Source: Locusta migratoria (lineage: Eukaryota; Arthropoda; Insecta; Orthoptera; Acrididae). From it: DNA of 64,000 nt. A program made the translations under genes and the position numbers. The notes under the pieces were generated by a model. It saw only the letters and a program-made list of their open reading frames with translations. It was not told the origin of the DNA and did no database searches. Of the stretch, positions 32,803-42,237 are shown in pieces (within the stretch, counting starts at the first letter, position 1; every line of letters begins with the position of its first letter). Location: assembly GCA_026315105.1 (NCBI GenBank), contig CM048753.1, forward strand, positions 70,347,547 to 70,411,546. Direction: 5' to 3'.

Positions 32803-33005
32803 GGGTTGCAATTTAAATAGTGGCAACACTGCTGTGAAGACACTGTGCAACGGAATCTCCTACTGTCGCTGATAGCACACGTTGTTGACATACCTGCGTT
32901 ACCTCCGAGTAAATGGACGCGGCCGTCCCATGTCACCGGCGTGCTCACAATCGAGCGAAACACAGTCACTTGTGAACGAGCGGTCTAACGTGACGAATTC
33001 ACGCA
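32803..33005 (+). mobile_element. possible mariner 5' end
   Basis: GAGGGTTGCAATTTAAATAG, TGGCAACACTGCTGTG and the following ~190 bp have the look of the terminal repeat and 5' leader of a mariner (SETMAR-type) element. It is cut at 33006 by LINE family 2. No transposase codons remain. This call rests on recognition of the sequence style, not on a second copy in the window. Confidence 0.35.
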
Positions 33006-33789
33006 ATGTTGTTGTTGTGGTGGTCTTCAGTCCGGAGACTGGTTTGATGCAGCTCTCCACAATACCCTATCCTGAGCAAGCCCCTTCATCTCCACATAAG
33101 AACGGCAAACTACATCTGTCTGAAACTGCTTACTGTATCCATCTCTTGGTCTCCCTCTACGATTTTTACCCCACATGCTTCCTTCTAATGCTAAGTTGAC
33201 AATTCCTTGATGTCTCAGAATGTGTCCAACCAATCTATCCCTTCTCTTAGGATATGCCAGAAACTCCTTTTCTCCCCGATTCGGTTAAGCAACTCCTCAT
33301 TAGTTACGTGATCTACCTATCTAATCTTCATTATTTGTCTGTAGCACCATGTTTCAAAAGCTTCTATCATCTTTTTGTCTGAACTCCTTATCGTCCACGT
33401 TTCACCCCCATACAATGGTACACTCCAGACAAATCCTTTCAGAAAGGACTTTCTAACATTTAAATTAATATTGGATGTTAACAAGTTTCGCTTCTTTGGA
33501 AACACTTTTCTTCCCATAGCCATTCTGCATTTTATATCTTCTTTACTTCGGCCATCAGAAATTATCTTGCTACCGAAATAACAAAATTGATCTTCTATTA
33601 TTGTCTCGTTACCTAACCTAATTCCTTCAGCATCGCCTGATTTTTTGACATTACATTCCATTACCTTCGTTTTACTCTTGTTAATGTTCATCTTATATCT
33701 TCTTTTCATGAAACTGTCCATTCCATTCAACTTCTCTTCCAGATCCGTTGCAGTCTCTGACAAAATTACTTTGTCATCGGCAAACCGCG
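33006..33789 (-). mobile_element. LINE family 2 copy (minus)
   Basis: Reversed CAA tail at 33006, 3' UTR, then coding on the minus strand to about 33789, where it ends in the RFADDKVILSE segment. 5'-truncated inside the RT domain. Confidence 0.9.
33317..33789 (-). pseudogene. LINE family 2 reverse transcriptase fragment
   Basis: Reads RFADDKVILSETATDLEEKL, MNINKSKTKVMECNVKKSGD, EDQFCYFGSKIISDGRSKED, LLTSNINLNVRKSFLKGFVW, SVPLYGGETWTIRSSDKKMI, EAFETWCYRQIMKIR. FADD is the catalytic box. The frame is open over about 155 codons and then breaks near 33317. Upstream RT motifs are lost. Confidence 0.88.
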
Positions 33790-34257
33790 ATAAGGGGTAA
33801 GAACATTCCACGCTCCGACCCATGGAATGTCTGTCTTCTTTTTCTTGCTGACGACATCCTCCTGAGTAGTCCCGCCCAGAGATCCGGAAGGTAAGACTAC
33901 TTCAACTCCGGAATATTTTACCCGAGAGGATGCCATCATCATATGTTCATACAGTAGAGCTTTATGTCCTCGGGAAAAGTAACGGTTGTAGTTTCCCCTT
34001 GCTTTCAGCCGTTCGCAGTAGCTGTGTGGCAAAGCCACATTAGCTGATGTTACAAGGCCAGCTCAGTCAATCATCCAGACTGTTGCCCCTGTAACTACTG
34101 AAAAGGCTGCTGCCCCTCTTCAGGAACCACACGTTTATCTGGCCTCTCCACAGATATCCTTCCATTGTGGTTGCACCTATGGTAGGCTATCTGTATCGTT
34201 GAGGCACGTAAGCCACCCCACCTCGGCAATGTCTGTGGTTCATAGGGGGTGGTTTCT
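33790..34257 (-). repeat. unclassified interspersed repeat
   Basis: The plus strand contains GTAACGGTTGTAGTTTCCCC, CCAGACTGTTGCCCCTG, AACTACTGAAAAGGCTGCTG and CTCTTCAGGAACCACACG, which I recognise as a recurrent insect repeat without being able to name it. The minus strand reads SGVEVVLPSGSLGGTTQEDV in an open frame of 90 codons (34038-33766). Confidence 0.4.
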
Positions 34258-34523
34258 CAGGATTCTGAATAGAAATAAGAGATTTGTTTTAAAATACGCG
34301 TACATCCATTCTGAATATGTGATACACATGACAGCAAAACATAAATCGTTGTGGAACAGGACAGACTAGGTCCCATTTATAATAGCGGGATCGCATTCTT
34401 CAATTGTAGACCCGACAATTGGATCATAAAATGCATTTTTTAATCCATCGGTTGTTTATTAATGCGAGACGCAAGGCAATTGGGCTCAAAAATTCTATTT
34501 TGATATAATTTAGCGTATTTGAA
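34258..34523. repeat. repeat S, copy 2 (internally deleted)
   Basis: 34258-34350 matches 31431-31520 and 34352-34422 matches 32625-32694, so about 1.1 kb present in copy 1 is missing. Confidence 0.7.
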
Positions 34524-34982
34524 ATGCCTGGTATTTCCTGCATGGAACAGCTTTTGTGTTTATATAAATTCGACAATTTTTTCGTGAGCTATGATGGTTT
34601 TTCCGACGTTCTGTGCAATCTTGCCACGCCTTCCGTTTTGCGCCGTGCGGAGAAAATGCACACAGCATTCTTTTACTCCTTGTATACTATTTCATGTTTC
34701 TATTGTTTTTATCGCTTCAATGTTTCATACTCTATATCTACTATCGATACTTTTTATTCCGATCATGTTTGTTATTGTTTTCTAACGTCACCAAAAACTA
34801 GATTTGTTCAGATCACAACCTTCAAATCTGGTATTTATGATGCTATTTTATACTTCAATGGTGGTGTAACTAGAAAATTGGATGTTTTGGAATTATTGGA
34901 CATACAATCTACAGGAAATACTGCAAAATTCTTGGTGCAAATCTACAATTTTATAGTTCTAGCTTCAAAATTGCCTAAATAG
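34524..34982 (+). pseudogene. unknown protein remnant, 152 codons
   Basis: An open plus-strand frame. Its C-terminal part, GIYDAILYFNGGVTRKLDVL, ELLDIQSTGNTAKFLVQI, resembles a conserved segment (x-YFN-x-G-x-x-x-L-x-LL-x-x-LGI) that I associate with transposon-encoded proteins of arthropods. The N-terminal part is AT-rich and looks non-conserved. No catalytic motif is seen. The frame ends just before an AT-rich stretch and a TCAG/TA repeat at 35140-35234. Function not assigned. Confidence 0.3.
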
Positions 34983-35138
34983 CTACGTATTTAAAAAAAA
35001 AACGTTTCATCCCCTATTTCACCCCCTTACGGACGGAATATCGTAATATCGCTTCTTAAATGACGCCTACAGAGTAAGATCAACACCCTCCACAAATTTC
35101 AAGTTTCCATCTTCAGTGGTTTGGGCTGGGCGATGATG

Positions 35139-35180
35139 AGTCAGTCAGTCAGTCAGTCAGTCAATCGGGACACTTCCTTT

Positions 35181-35234
<54 letters not shown>
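35139..35234. repeat. TCAG repeat and TA microsatellite
   Basis: Five to six TCAG units (GATGAGTCAGTCAGTCAGTC) are followed by TTTTACATATA and a TA run. This combination often ends interspersed elements in arthropods; the class is unknown. Confidence 0.85.
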
Positions 35235-35237
<3 letters not shown>

Positions 35238-35518
35238 CTTTTAATCCTGCAGTTGTTGTTCTGTGAATATTAAATTTTTTATATTATTATATTATTAATA
35301 ATTATATTATATTATTATATTATTTATATTAAATATTTTAATATTAATTAAATATCCCCACTTCCGAACAACCACTGGCACTGATATTTTCAATTTTCTC
35401 GTCTTTCATTAATCATTTTTTCCTTCAGTTTATATTAAACGTAGTTCAAATGTGTTAAACTAATCTATCTCCATGCAAATATCACTTGATATTATTGATA
35501 GTGTGATTTTTGTACTGT
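35235..35518. other. AT-rich unassigned stretch
   Basis: ATTATT-rich sequence up to the mariner terminus; nothing recognised. Confidence 0.6.
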
Positions 35519-35617
35519 GAGGTATGTCCACAAAGTAAGTTCCGTTTGGTTATATAAAACAAAGGTGTACAGATAAAGAAAAAAATATTTATTGTACAAA
35601 AATATACAACTATTAAA

Positions 35618-35836
35618 CTACTTTTGTACATAGCTTCCGAAATTTTGTAGGCGTTTGTCATAGCGTGGCAGAAGTCTTTGTATGCCTTCTTCGTAGAATG
35701 TTGCCGCCTGAGTATTCAACCATGTGGTAACATGTTCTTTCTGCTCGTCACCATCGCTGAAATGTTGACCACCATGGACAGGTTTTAGGTGTAAGAAGAA
35801 AGTCGCTAGGAGCGAGACTGTACGGAGGAAGATCAA
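35618..35836 (-). pseudogene. mariner transposase C-terminus, left half
   Basis: Reads FFLHLKPVHGGQHFSDGDEQ, KEHVTTWLNTQAATFYEEGI, QRLLPRYDKRLQNFGSYVQK and a stop. This is the classical mariner C-terminal block (F-L-x-LK, GGxxF, W-L-x-x-QxxxFYxxGIxxLxxRYxKC). The catalytic DD34D core is absent apart from the approach to the last Asp. Cys of the YDKC motif is Arg here. Confidence 0.88.
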
Positions 35837-35839
35837 ACA

Positions 35840-35993
35840 AAAAAATGTTCAAATGTTTGTATAGTCTATGGGACTTAACTACGGGGTCATCAGTCCCTAA
35901 ACTTACAAACTACTTATGAACTACTTACGAACTAGGACGGCACAAATATCCATGCCAGAGGGGGGATTCGAAACCCCGACCGTAGTGGCCGAT
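35840..35993 (-). mobile_element. SINE family A, 5'-truncated, in the mariner
   Basis: Minus-strand copy from AAAAATGTTCAAATG to GACCGTAGTGGCC; the tRNA-like head beyond the B box is missing. GATCAAACA at 35831-35839 and 35994-36002 is a 9-bp target duplication. Confidence 0.9.
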
Positions 35994-36084
35994 GATCAAA
36001 CACGTCTCAGTGAAATTCCCGTAAGAGGTGTTTGGTCACATTCGCCTTGTGAGGTCGGGCGGCAACGTGAAGGGAAGAAGAAGA

Positions 36085-36274
36085 CTCCTTTCATCTCTTC
36101 TTACACCTAAAATCTGTCTTTGGTGGTCAACACATCAACGATGATGAGCTGAAAGAACATGTAACCACATGGTTGAATACACAGGCGGCAACCTTCTATG
36201 AAGAAGTCGCCCAAAAACTTGTCCCACGCTATGACAAGTGCCTACAAAATTTTGGACGTTATGTAGAAAAGTAG
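36085..36274 (+). pseudogene. mariner transposase C-terminus, right half
   Basis: Reads FHLFLHLKSVFGGQHINDDE, LKEHVTTWLNTQAATFYEEV, AQKLVPRYDKCLQNFGRYVE, K and stop TAG at 36272. It is the same protein region as the left half but in opposite orientation, and it keeps the YDKC motif. The preceding sequence (36030-36085) is frame-broken. Confidence 0.85.
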
Positions 36275-36372
36275 TTGAACAGTTGCAGATTTTTATACAA
36301 TAAATATTTTTCTGTATCTGTTCACGTTTGGTTTATATAACCAAACGGAACTTACTTTGTGGACATACCTCG

Positions 36373-36956
36373 TATTATTATTATTAGTTTTAGCATCTAT
36401 AGTTATTAATAATATTATGAATACTGTTTTTTTAATTATTTGTATATGTTGTTCCTAGTCGATTTTCAGGTAAAAGTTTAACGAGCGTCGACAAAAAGAT
36501 GGTTTAATAAGCCGAAAACTAGTTCGTAAAAAAAAGAAAAAAAAAATGAAAGAAGGAAAGAAAAAAAAATGAAAAAAAAACAGGTTGTTTGTTTTCAACG
36601 TGAAATTGCCATTATGTAGTTTTCGTATATCAGTTTAACTAATAACGATGAAGACCAGCTTGTAAATGTATATTATATTAAAATTCAATTCTACACGCGT
36701 CCTCAACCGACAGAAGAACCTGAAGTGGCTTTCTCGTGTACACCGTAATATGACATTTCACTGTCGCGAACTTTTTTTTCCCCCAGGCAGCCTCACACAG
36801 AAATATCGCGCATTCTCCTCGCTGCTCCGTTTCACAAAACATGCACGTGCGCGGTGTCACGTGTAGAGAGAGAGCGTCTGATGTTTCTGGAACGCCGACA
36901 CCTTACATCGAACGGGTTTCATGGCGCAAGCCGATGGTGCTCACCTGCACTGGCGC
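36373..36956. other. unassigned stretch
   Basis: Contains a degenerate GATGG-TTTAATAAGCCGAAAAC stem-loop near 36499 and an A-rich run. No gene. Confidence 0.5.
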
Positions 36957-37166
36957 CAGTATTATGCGTGAAAAGATAAACCGAGCACCTCGCTTTAATT
37001 CCGTTCAGCTATTGAAATATTCAACCCGCTAAACCCCTCACCGAACGCGCAGGCACCCGCGATGGAATCTTTTGTGTAAAAAAACGAAAACAGAGAGGGG
37101 TAGAGAGAGAGAGAGAGAGAGAACAGAGGCAGAGAGAGAAAGGAAAACAAAAAGCGCACTGCAGCT
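36957..37166. repeat. direct repeat T, copy 1
   Basis: Matches 39280-39508: CAGTATTATGCGTGAAA, CTCGCTTTAATTCCGTTCAG, CTATTGAAATATTCAACCCG, then a GA-rich tract and GGAAAACAAAAAGCG. Unit about 210-230 bp, class unknown. Confidence 0.85.
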
Positions 37167-37225
37167 CTAACTTTGTGGAGAAAGATTTCAGAAATAAAAT
37201 TTTGTAAAGGCAAGGACAAACGTAA

Positions 37226-37850
37226 TTGAAACTTCCTAGCAGATTAAAATTGTGTGCCGGAACTGGGACTCGAACCTGGGACCTTTGCCTTTCGCGGGCA
37301 AGCGCACTACCGACTGTGCTATCCCGACACGACTCACGATGCCGACTCACAACTTTACTTCCGCCAGTACCTCGCCTCCTACTTTCCAAACTTCAAAGAA
37401 GCTCTCCTGCGAACCATGCAAGACTAGCACTCCTGGAAGAAAGGATATGGTGGAGACATGGCTTAGCCACAGGCTAAGGGATGTTTCCAGAATGAAACTT
37501 TCACTCTGCAGCGGAGTGTGCGCTGATATGAAACTTCCTGGCATAAACATTCTGGAAACATCCCTTAGGCTGTGGCTAAGCCGTGTCTCCACCATATCCT
37601 TTCTTCCAGGAGTGCTAGTCTTGCATGGTTCGCAGGAGAGCGTCTGTGAAGTTTGGAAAGTAGGAGGCGAGGTACTGGCGGAAGTAAAGTTGTGAGGCGG
37701 CATCGTGAGTCGTGTCGGGATAGCTCAGTCTGTAGAGCGCTTGCCCGCGAAAGGCAATGGTCACAGGTTCGAGTCCCGGTTCCGGCACACAATTTTAATC
37801 TGCCAGGAAGTTTCATATCAGTGCACACTCCGCTGCAGAGTGAAAGTTTT
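37226..37850. mobile_element. tRNA-ended foldback element, type 2
   Basis: Left (37226-37490) and right (about 37550-37816) arms are inverted copies. The outer ends are GAAACTTCCTAGCAGATTAA and its complement. Each arm holds a tRNA-like domain: on the plus strand at 37717-37787 GTCGGGATAGCTCAG, TAGAGCGCTTGCCCGCGAAA, GGTTCGAGTCCC, CCGGCA. The D-arm, TTGCC/GGCAA anticodon-stem and T-arm can be drawn, but U33 is lacking, so it is tRNA-derived rather than a gene. I recognise this sequence as abundant in Schistocerca. Confidence 0.75.
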
Positions 37851-38534
37851 ATTCTACAAACGTAATTGTTCGTTGCGGATGGCTTAAAAATGGTGTCTAA
37901 TGTATTGTAATAACAAATGTACAACAGAAAGTTTTATTTGAATCCTTTCATTTAAAGCATAGACGAGGTTTCAGAAACATCAATACAATACCTTCACTGT
38001 CAACAGTTTGCATTTTAGCAAAAATTCTATTTCATGAAATTTAGAATTACGTTGATTTTAAACATAGCTTGTCGACTGCAGCAACTGTAGGTTTAGAAAT
38101 ATTTGACAAATTTCAGCTCAACCAGTTGCAAAATTTGATAAAACACCTTGATCTAGATTTCGGCACCATATAAGGGTGCCTGCGTCAGTAGAATAAAAAA
38201 GTAAAAGATAACACGTGCTATTACGAGCAGTGTGCTCAAGTCCAAACTTATAAAATTATTCAACATGCTAACAAAATGCTCACCTGAAGATGGCTGCACG
38301 TTTGTGAGCCGAAATATCGTTGCAAGACATCAACATGATCCGGCTGCAAGCTCGAAATATGATGGACCAATCAATACGCCGGAAAAATTTCAGTCTGTGT
38401 TTTGTTGTACGAATTTTTGTTCATTTACACATTGACACTGTTTTTTACGAACTAATTTCCGGCTAATTAGGCCATCTTCAGATAAACAGGCGTCGATGGC
38501 TTAATAAGCCAGAAACTATATATATATATATATA
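37851..38534. other. unassigned stretch with hammerhead-like motifs
   Basis: Plus strand 38278-38325 has CACCTGAAGATGGCT, then AGCC and GAAATATCG. Minus strand 38445-38486 has CTGAAGATGGCCTAATTAGCC followed by GGAAATTAG. No protein recognised. Confidence 0.5.
38278..38325 (+). ncRNA. hammerhead-ribozyme-like motif (weak)
   Basis: CTGAAGA, stem GGCT/AGCC with a long loop, then GAAA. Stem I is only 2 bp. It shares the extra U with the other copies. Confidence 0.3.
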
Positions 38535-39220
38535 CAGGGTGTTTCACTAAGTGTGTTTGCCTGTGTAACTTATAAAATAATAGATGACAGGAAAATTGAA
38601 TACAGTAGGTCAACACATGAAATATTACACTTTCTGCGGTGCTATGAACATAGTTTATTGTATCATTTTCCAAAGAGTTGCAGCACAAAGATTTATATAT
38701 TTTTTTAATGGAACAATGGATTTTTCTATCGTGCATTGGGTTCATTGAAACCAGCTGCGTCCAAATCAATTTAAACTACATTCCTGTCACAGTTAGTTTG
38801 GGAGCTACAACCCTTCAAAGTTTAGGGGGCGGAGGCTACGACAGCGTAGCTAACTGGCTGGTGGTCATGAGACAGTGGGCCGTGCCCCAGGGGATAGCCA
38901 CTCGGCCAGTCAGCTACGCTATCGCAGCCTCCGCCCCCGGAACTTTGAAGTGTTGTAGCTCCCTAATTAACAGTGATAGGAATGTAGTTTAAATTGATTT
39001 GGACGCAGCTGGTTTAAACGAATCCAATACACGATAGAAAAAAGCTATTGTTCCATTTAAAAAAATGATATCTTTGTGGTGTAACTCTTTGGAAAATGAT
39101 ACAATAAACTATGTTCATAGCTCCGCAGAAAGTGTAACATTTCTTGTTGACCTACCGCATTAAAATTTCCCGTCACTTATTATTTTATAAGTTACAGAGG
39201 CAAACACAGTGAAACACCCT
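38535..39220. mobile_element. foldback MITE-like element, copy 2
   Basis: Copy of 256-938 with both ends preserved: CAGGGTGTTTCACTAAG at the left and CAGTGAAACACCCT at the right, the right having a small deletion. It is a near-complete palindrome centred near 38880. TA-rich flanks (TATATA) are on both sides. Confidence 0.88.
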
Positions 39221-39279
39221 ATATAGATATATATTTAGAAGCTGGTCCTCATCGTTGTTAGTTAAACTGCTATATGCCG

Positions 39280-39508
39280 CCAGTATTATGCGTGAAATGA
39301 TAAACCGCGCAACTCGCTTTAATTCCGTTCAGCTATTGAAATATTCAACCCGCTGAAACCCTCACCGTAACGTCCAGGCACCCGCGATGGAAACTTTTGT
39401 ATAAAAAAAGAAACAGAGAGGGATAGAGGGAGAGAGAGAGAGAGAGAGATAGAGAGAGAGAGAACAGAGGCAGACAGAGAAAGGAAAACAAAAAGCGGTC
39501 TGCAGCTC
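39280..39508. repeat. direct repeat T, copy 2
   Basis: Matches 36957-37166 with a longer GA tract (39423-39465). Before it, 39236-39275 is an inverted match to 36628-36668 (CAGTTTAACTAAYAACGATG). Confidence 0.85.
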
Positions 39509-40090
39509 AGGTGGTTGAGGTCGACACAATACGTTTCAAAACTTTTTCCGCACATGTTAAAAAATATACTTTAATTTCTCTGAGGCGTTCCCGTGTTTCA
39601 TTCTTCATTATGCCTGTTTCTGACAGCAACTAAGCAATTCTAAAATTAAACGTCAGAGGTTAAAAAATAAAATTGCGGAACTTACCTATCCATTACTTAA
39701 ATCCTCTACAAGAGTTTACGCGCAGTTCCATTGGTACTGTATGCCATCTCATCGTTGGGCAGATGGTACGGTGGGGTAGGAGGCAAGTGGTTAATAGAGA
39801 GTTTGATAAAAGTGATTGGAAAGTTACTTGTGAGTTATCTATCTGTCGCTCTAACACTTTCCCTCGGAGCTATTACGACCGCAACCGTGCCATCGTCGCA
39901 TGATCTAATTACCCAGCAGTGCCCTGAGGGTCGTAGAACTACATGCTTCGCCACTGCGGCAGTTGAAGTTTCTGCTCATTAACCTTGGCTTCCTCTTTTC
40001 CGTTGTTGTCCCCAAGTAGCAGTAGCGGACAGCTCGTTGATCCTTGTATCTTGAATAGAAGTGCTATGGAACTCTTAAAACTGTGGCTGT
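39509..40090. other. unassigned stretch
   Basis: No recognisable gene or repeat. Confidence 0.5.
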
Positions 40091-40750
40091 TTCTCAATCT
40101 GTACATTGGACAGGCAGTGAAGCAATGGAAGGAGAAATTTGGAGAGGGCATTAAAGTTCAGGGAGAAGAAACAAAAAGATTGCGGTTTGATGATGACATA
40201 GTAATTTTGTCATAGACTGCAAATGATCTGAAAAAGCAATTGAATGGAATGGACAGTATCTTGAAAGGAAGATATAATATGAACATTAACAAGAGTAAAA
40301 TAAAGGTAATGGAATGCAATGTCAGAAAATCAGGCAATGCTGATGGAATTAGGTTAGATAATGAGACAATAAAAGTAGTAGAAGAATTTTGCTATTTGGG
40401 TAGCAAGATAACTTCTGATGGCCGAAGTAAAGAAGATATAAAATGCAGAATGGCTTTGGGAAGAAAGGTGTTTCTAAAGAAGCGAAAGTTGTTAACATCC
40501 AATATTAATTTAAATGTTAGTAAGTCCTTTCTGAAAACATTTGTCTGGAGTGTAGCATTGAGCATTGTATGGGAGTGAAACGTGGACGATAAATTCAGAT
40601 AAAAAGGTGATAGAAGCTTTTGAAATGTGGTGCTATAGACGAATGATGAAGGTTCGGTGGGTAGATCACGTGACTAATGAGGAGGTGCTTAATGGAATCG
40701 GGGAGAAAAGGAGTTTCTGGGATATCCTGACTAAGAGAAGAGATAGATTG
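40091..40750 (+). pseudogene. LINE family 2 reverse transcriptase fragment
   Basis: Reads LYIGQAVKQWKEKFGEGIKV, LRFDDDIVILS (Ala of FADD replaced by Asp) and a stop at 40213. It resumes MNGMDSILKGRYNMNINKSK, EEFCYLGSKITSDGRSKEDI, LLTSNINLNVSKSFLKTFVW, then a short duplication and frameshift near 40560, and IEAFEMWCYRRMMKVRWVDH, VTNEEVLNGIGEKRSF. Inactive. Confidence 0.88.
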
Positions 40751-41353
40751 TTGATAGAGCTGAAGCATTGAATTAAAATTTGTGGTGCGGCCGGGAATCG
40801 AACCCGGATCTCCATGCTTACTAGGCAGACGTCTTAACCGTTAGAGTACCACACCACTAACGAGTAAGGCGCCTTGGAATAGTCTATGTACGATTTCCCT
40901 CCACAACACAAACTTTAATTCAGCTTCTTTGTTCCAAAGATAATTGCCACTACTGCTTCAGCTCTATCAATAATGTCTTTGACATATTTGAGACGAAAAT
41001 CCGTCCCAGGGATTACTTCATTGTATTTAATTGATATTTATATCACCATAACAGGATTGTTCCACCATGTCCATTGCTGAGGTGCTATTCCGCTGCATGG
41101 AGAGCCTTGGCAGTAGTGGCAATTATCTTTGGAACAAAGAAGCTGAATTAAAGTTTGTGTTGTGGAGGGAAATCGTACATAGACTATTCCGAGGCGCCTT
41201 AATCGTTAGTGGTGTGGTAGTCTTGGTAAGCATGGAGGTCCGGGTTCGATTCCCGGCCGCACCACAAATTTTAATTCAATGCTTCAGCTCTATCAATAAT
41301 GTCTTTGACATATTTGAGACGAAAATCCGTCTCAGGGATTCTTTCATTGTATT
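40751..41353. mobile_element. tRNA-ended foldback element, type 3, with 13-bp target duplication
   Basis: AAGAGATAGATTG occurs at 40738-40750 and 41354-41366. The left arm (40765-40960) and right arm (41080-41275) are inverted copies. Each includes a tRNA-like sequence: plus strand on the right about 41208-41265 with GGTGTGGTAGTCTTGG, GTAAGCATGGAGG, GGTTCGATTCCCGGCCGCAC; minus strand on the left with anticodon-loop-like CTAGTAA. A ~75-bp direct repeat (CTTCAGCTCTATCAATAATG, GACGAAAATCCGTC) occurs at 40957 and 41281. Confidence 0.85.
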
Positions 41354-41454
41354 TAAGAGATAGATTGGTTGGACACATTCTGAGACATCAAGGAATTGTC
41401 AACTTAGCATTAGAAGGAAGTGTGTGGGGTAAAAATCGTGGAGGAAGATTTAAA

Positions 41455-41485
41455 AAAAATACAGAACGTGACTGGCGCCCCGCAG

Positions 41486-41526
<41 letters not shown>

Positions 41527-42237
41527 AGCAGTTTGCTTTTCGATTTCCGCTTGTAGAAAGAAAATAAAAAGTATTGTATTCGACGTTTTCTGTGTTCAAA
41601 ATAAAATCTTTCTAAGAATGATAAATAAATAAAGCAGCTTGCTGTTAGTTCCATTTCACTTCGGTTCAGCGGTTGCCCTGACGGAGAGCGTCTTCTCAAA
41701 AGTGTAGTGGTAAGCTCCCGTTTTTCTATCACCTTGAGCCGTTCTGTTCTTCCATTTCGTTTGCCACCAGTCGTACAACCGTCTTCTCTTATCTCCGCAG
41801 AACTTCCCACGAGCCATAAGCTTCATGGCTATAATAATTAAAAAAAATAGTAATTTTTCATGAATTTTCCCAATGAGTTATATATATATGTATGTATTTA
41901 TACTGGTGTCCCCTCGGCAACCGCGGCCGGCGAGTAATGTACCCTCCCAGGAAAATAAAGCGGTCCTCAATAGTGGTTCCGGGTACAATTTTAATCGACG
42001 AAGGCGTTTCAACCTTTAAATTATTTAGGTACATTCACGGTCAACACAAAGTCAGCATGGCTTCATATTGTTTCATCCCCTATTTTTTTCGAGCAGTCTA
42101 ATGTTTCCAACAATGTGTTGTTGACACCTTTCTAAAACTTCCACAAATGGTAGCGACAAAAATTCGTGTCGCGTTAAGCTGGTATTCCGACCACTGTGTA
42201 GTTGCCGTACTGGCCGCCGAGATGGCTCTGCGTGCTG
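41455..42237. other. unassigned stretch with poly-T run
   Basis: Poly-T at 41489-41522. A fragment CCCTCGGCAACCGCGGCCGGC at 41911 is the head of a family A SINE in reverse and stands alone. No gene seen. Confidence 0.55.

Larger units (their letters stand above)
35519..36372. mobile_element. palindromic mariner made of two 3' halves
   Basis: The two ends are inverted repeats: GAGGTATGTCCACAAAGTAA at 35519 and its complement ending at 36372, followed inward by GTTCCGTTTGGTTATATAA. Both halves encode the C-terminal third of a mariner transposase, the left on the minus strand (35618-35836) and the right on the plus strand (about 36085-36274). The two halves differ by many substitutions. A SINE (35840-35993) lies at the centre. 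Both ends are therefore 3' termini of mariner. Confidence 0.8.
40091..41451 (+). mobile_element. LINE family 2 copy split by a foldback element
   Basis: 40091-40750 and 41354-41451 are continuous parts of one LINE, joined by the sequence AAGAGATAGATTG that is present on both sides of the insertion at 40751-41353. The 3' end beyond 41451 is lost, replaced by an A-rich and then a poly-T stretch. Confidence 0.9.

Noticed and set aside
37717..37787. Possible functional tRNA gene (Ser-like anticodon CGA)
   Set aside because: Lacks U33, lies inside a mobile palindrome with a mirrored copy at 37250-37330; better read as tRNA-derived.
37252..37924. Several 118-147-codon frames on both strands
   Set aside because: They are mirror translations of the two arms of the type 2 foldback.
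41208..41265. Possible tRNA gene
   Set aside because: Mirrored copy in the same element and poorly paired stems; part of the type 3 foldback.
41388..41810. 140-codon minus-strand open frame
   Set aside because: Dominated by poly-K from the poly-T run; no homology seen.
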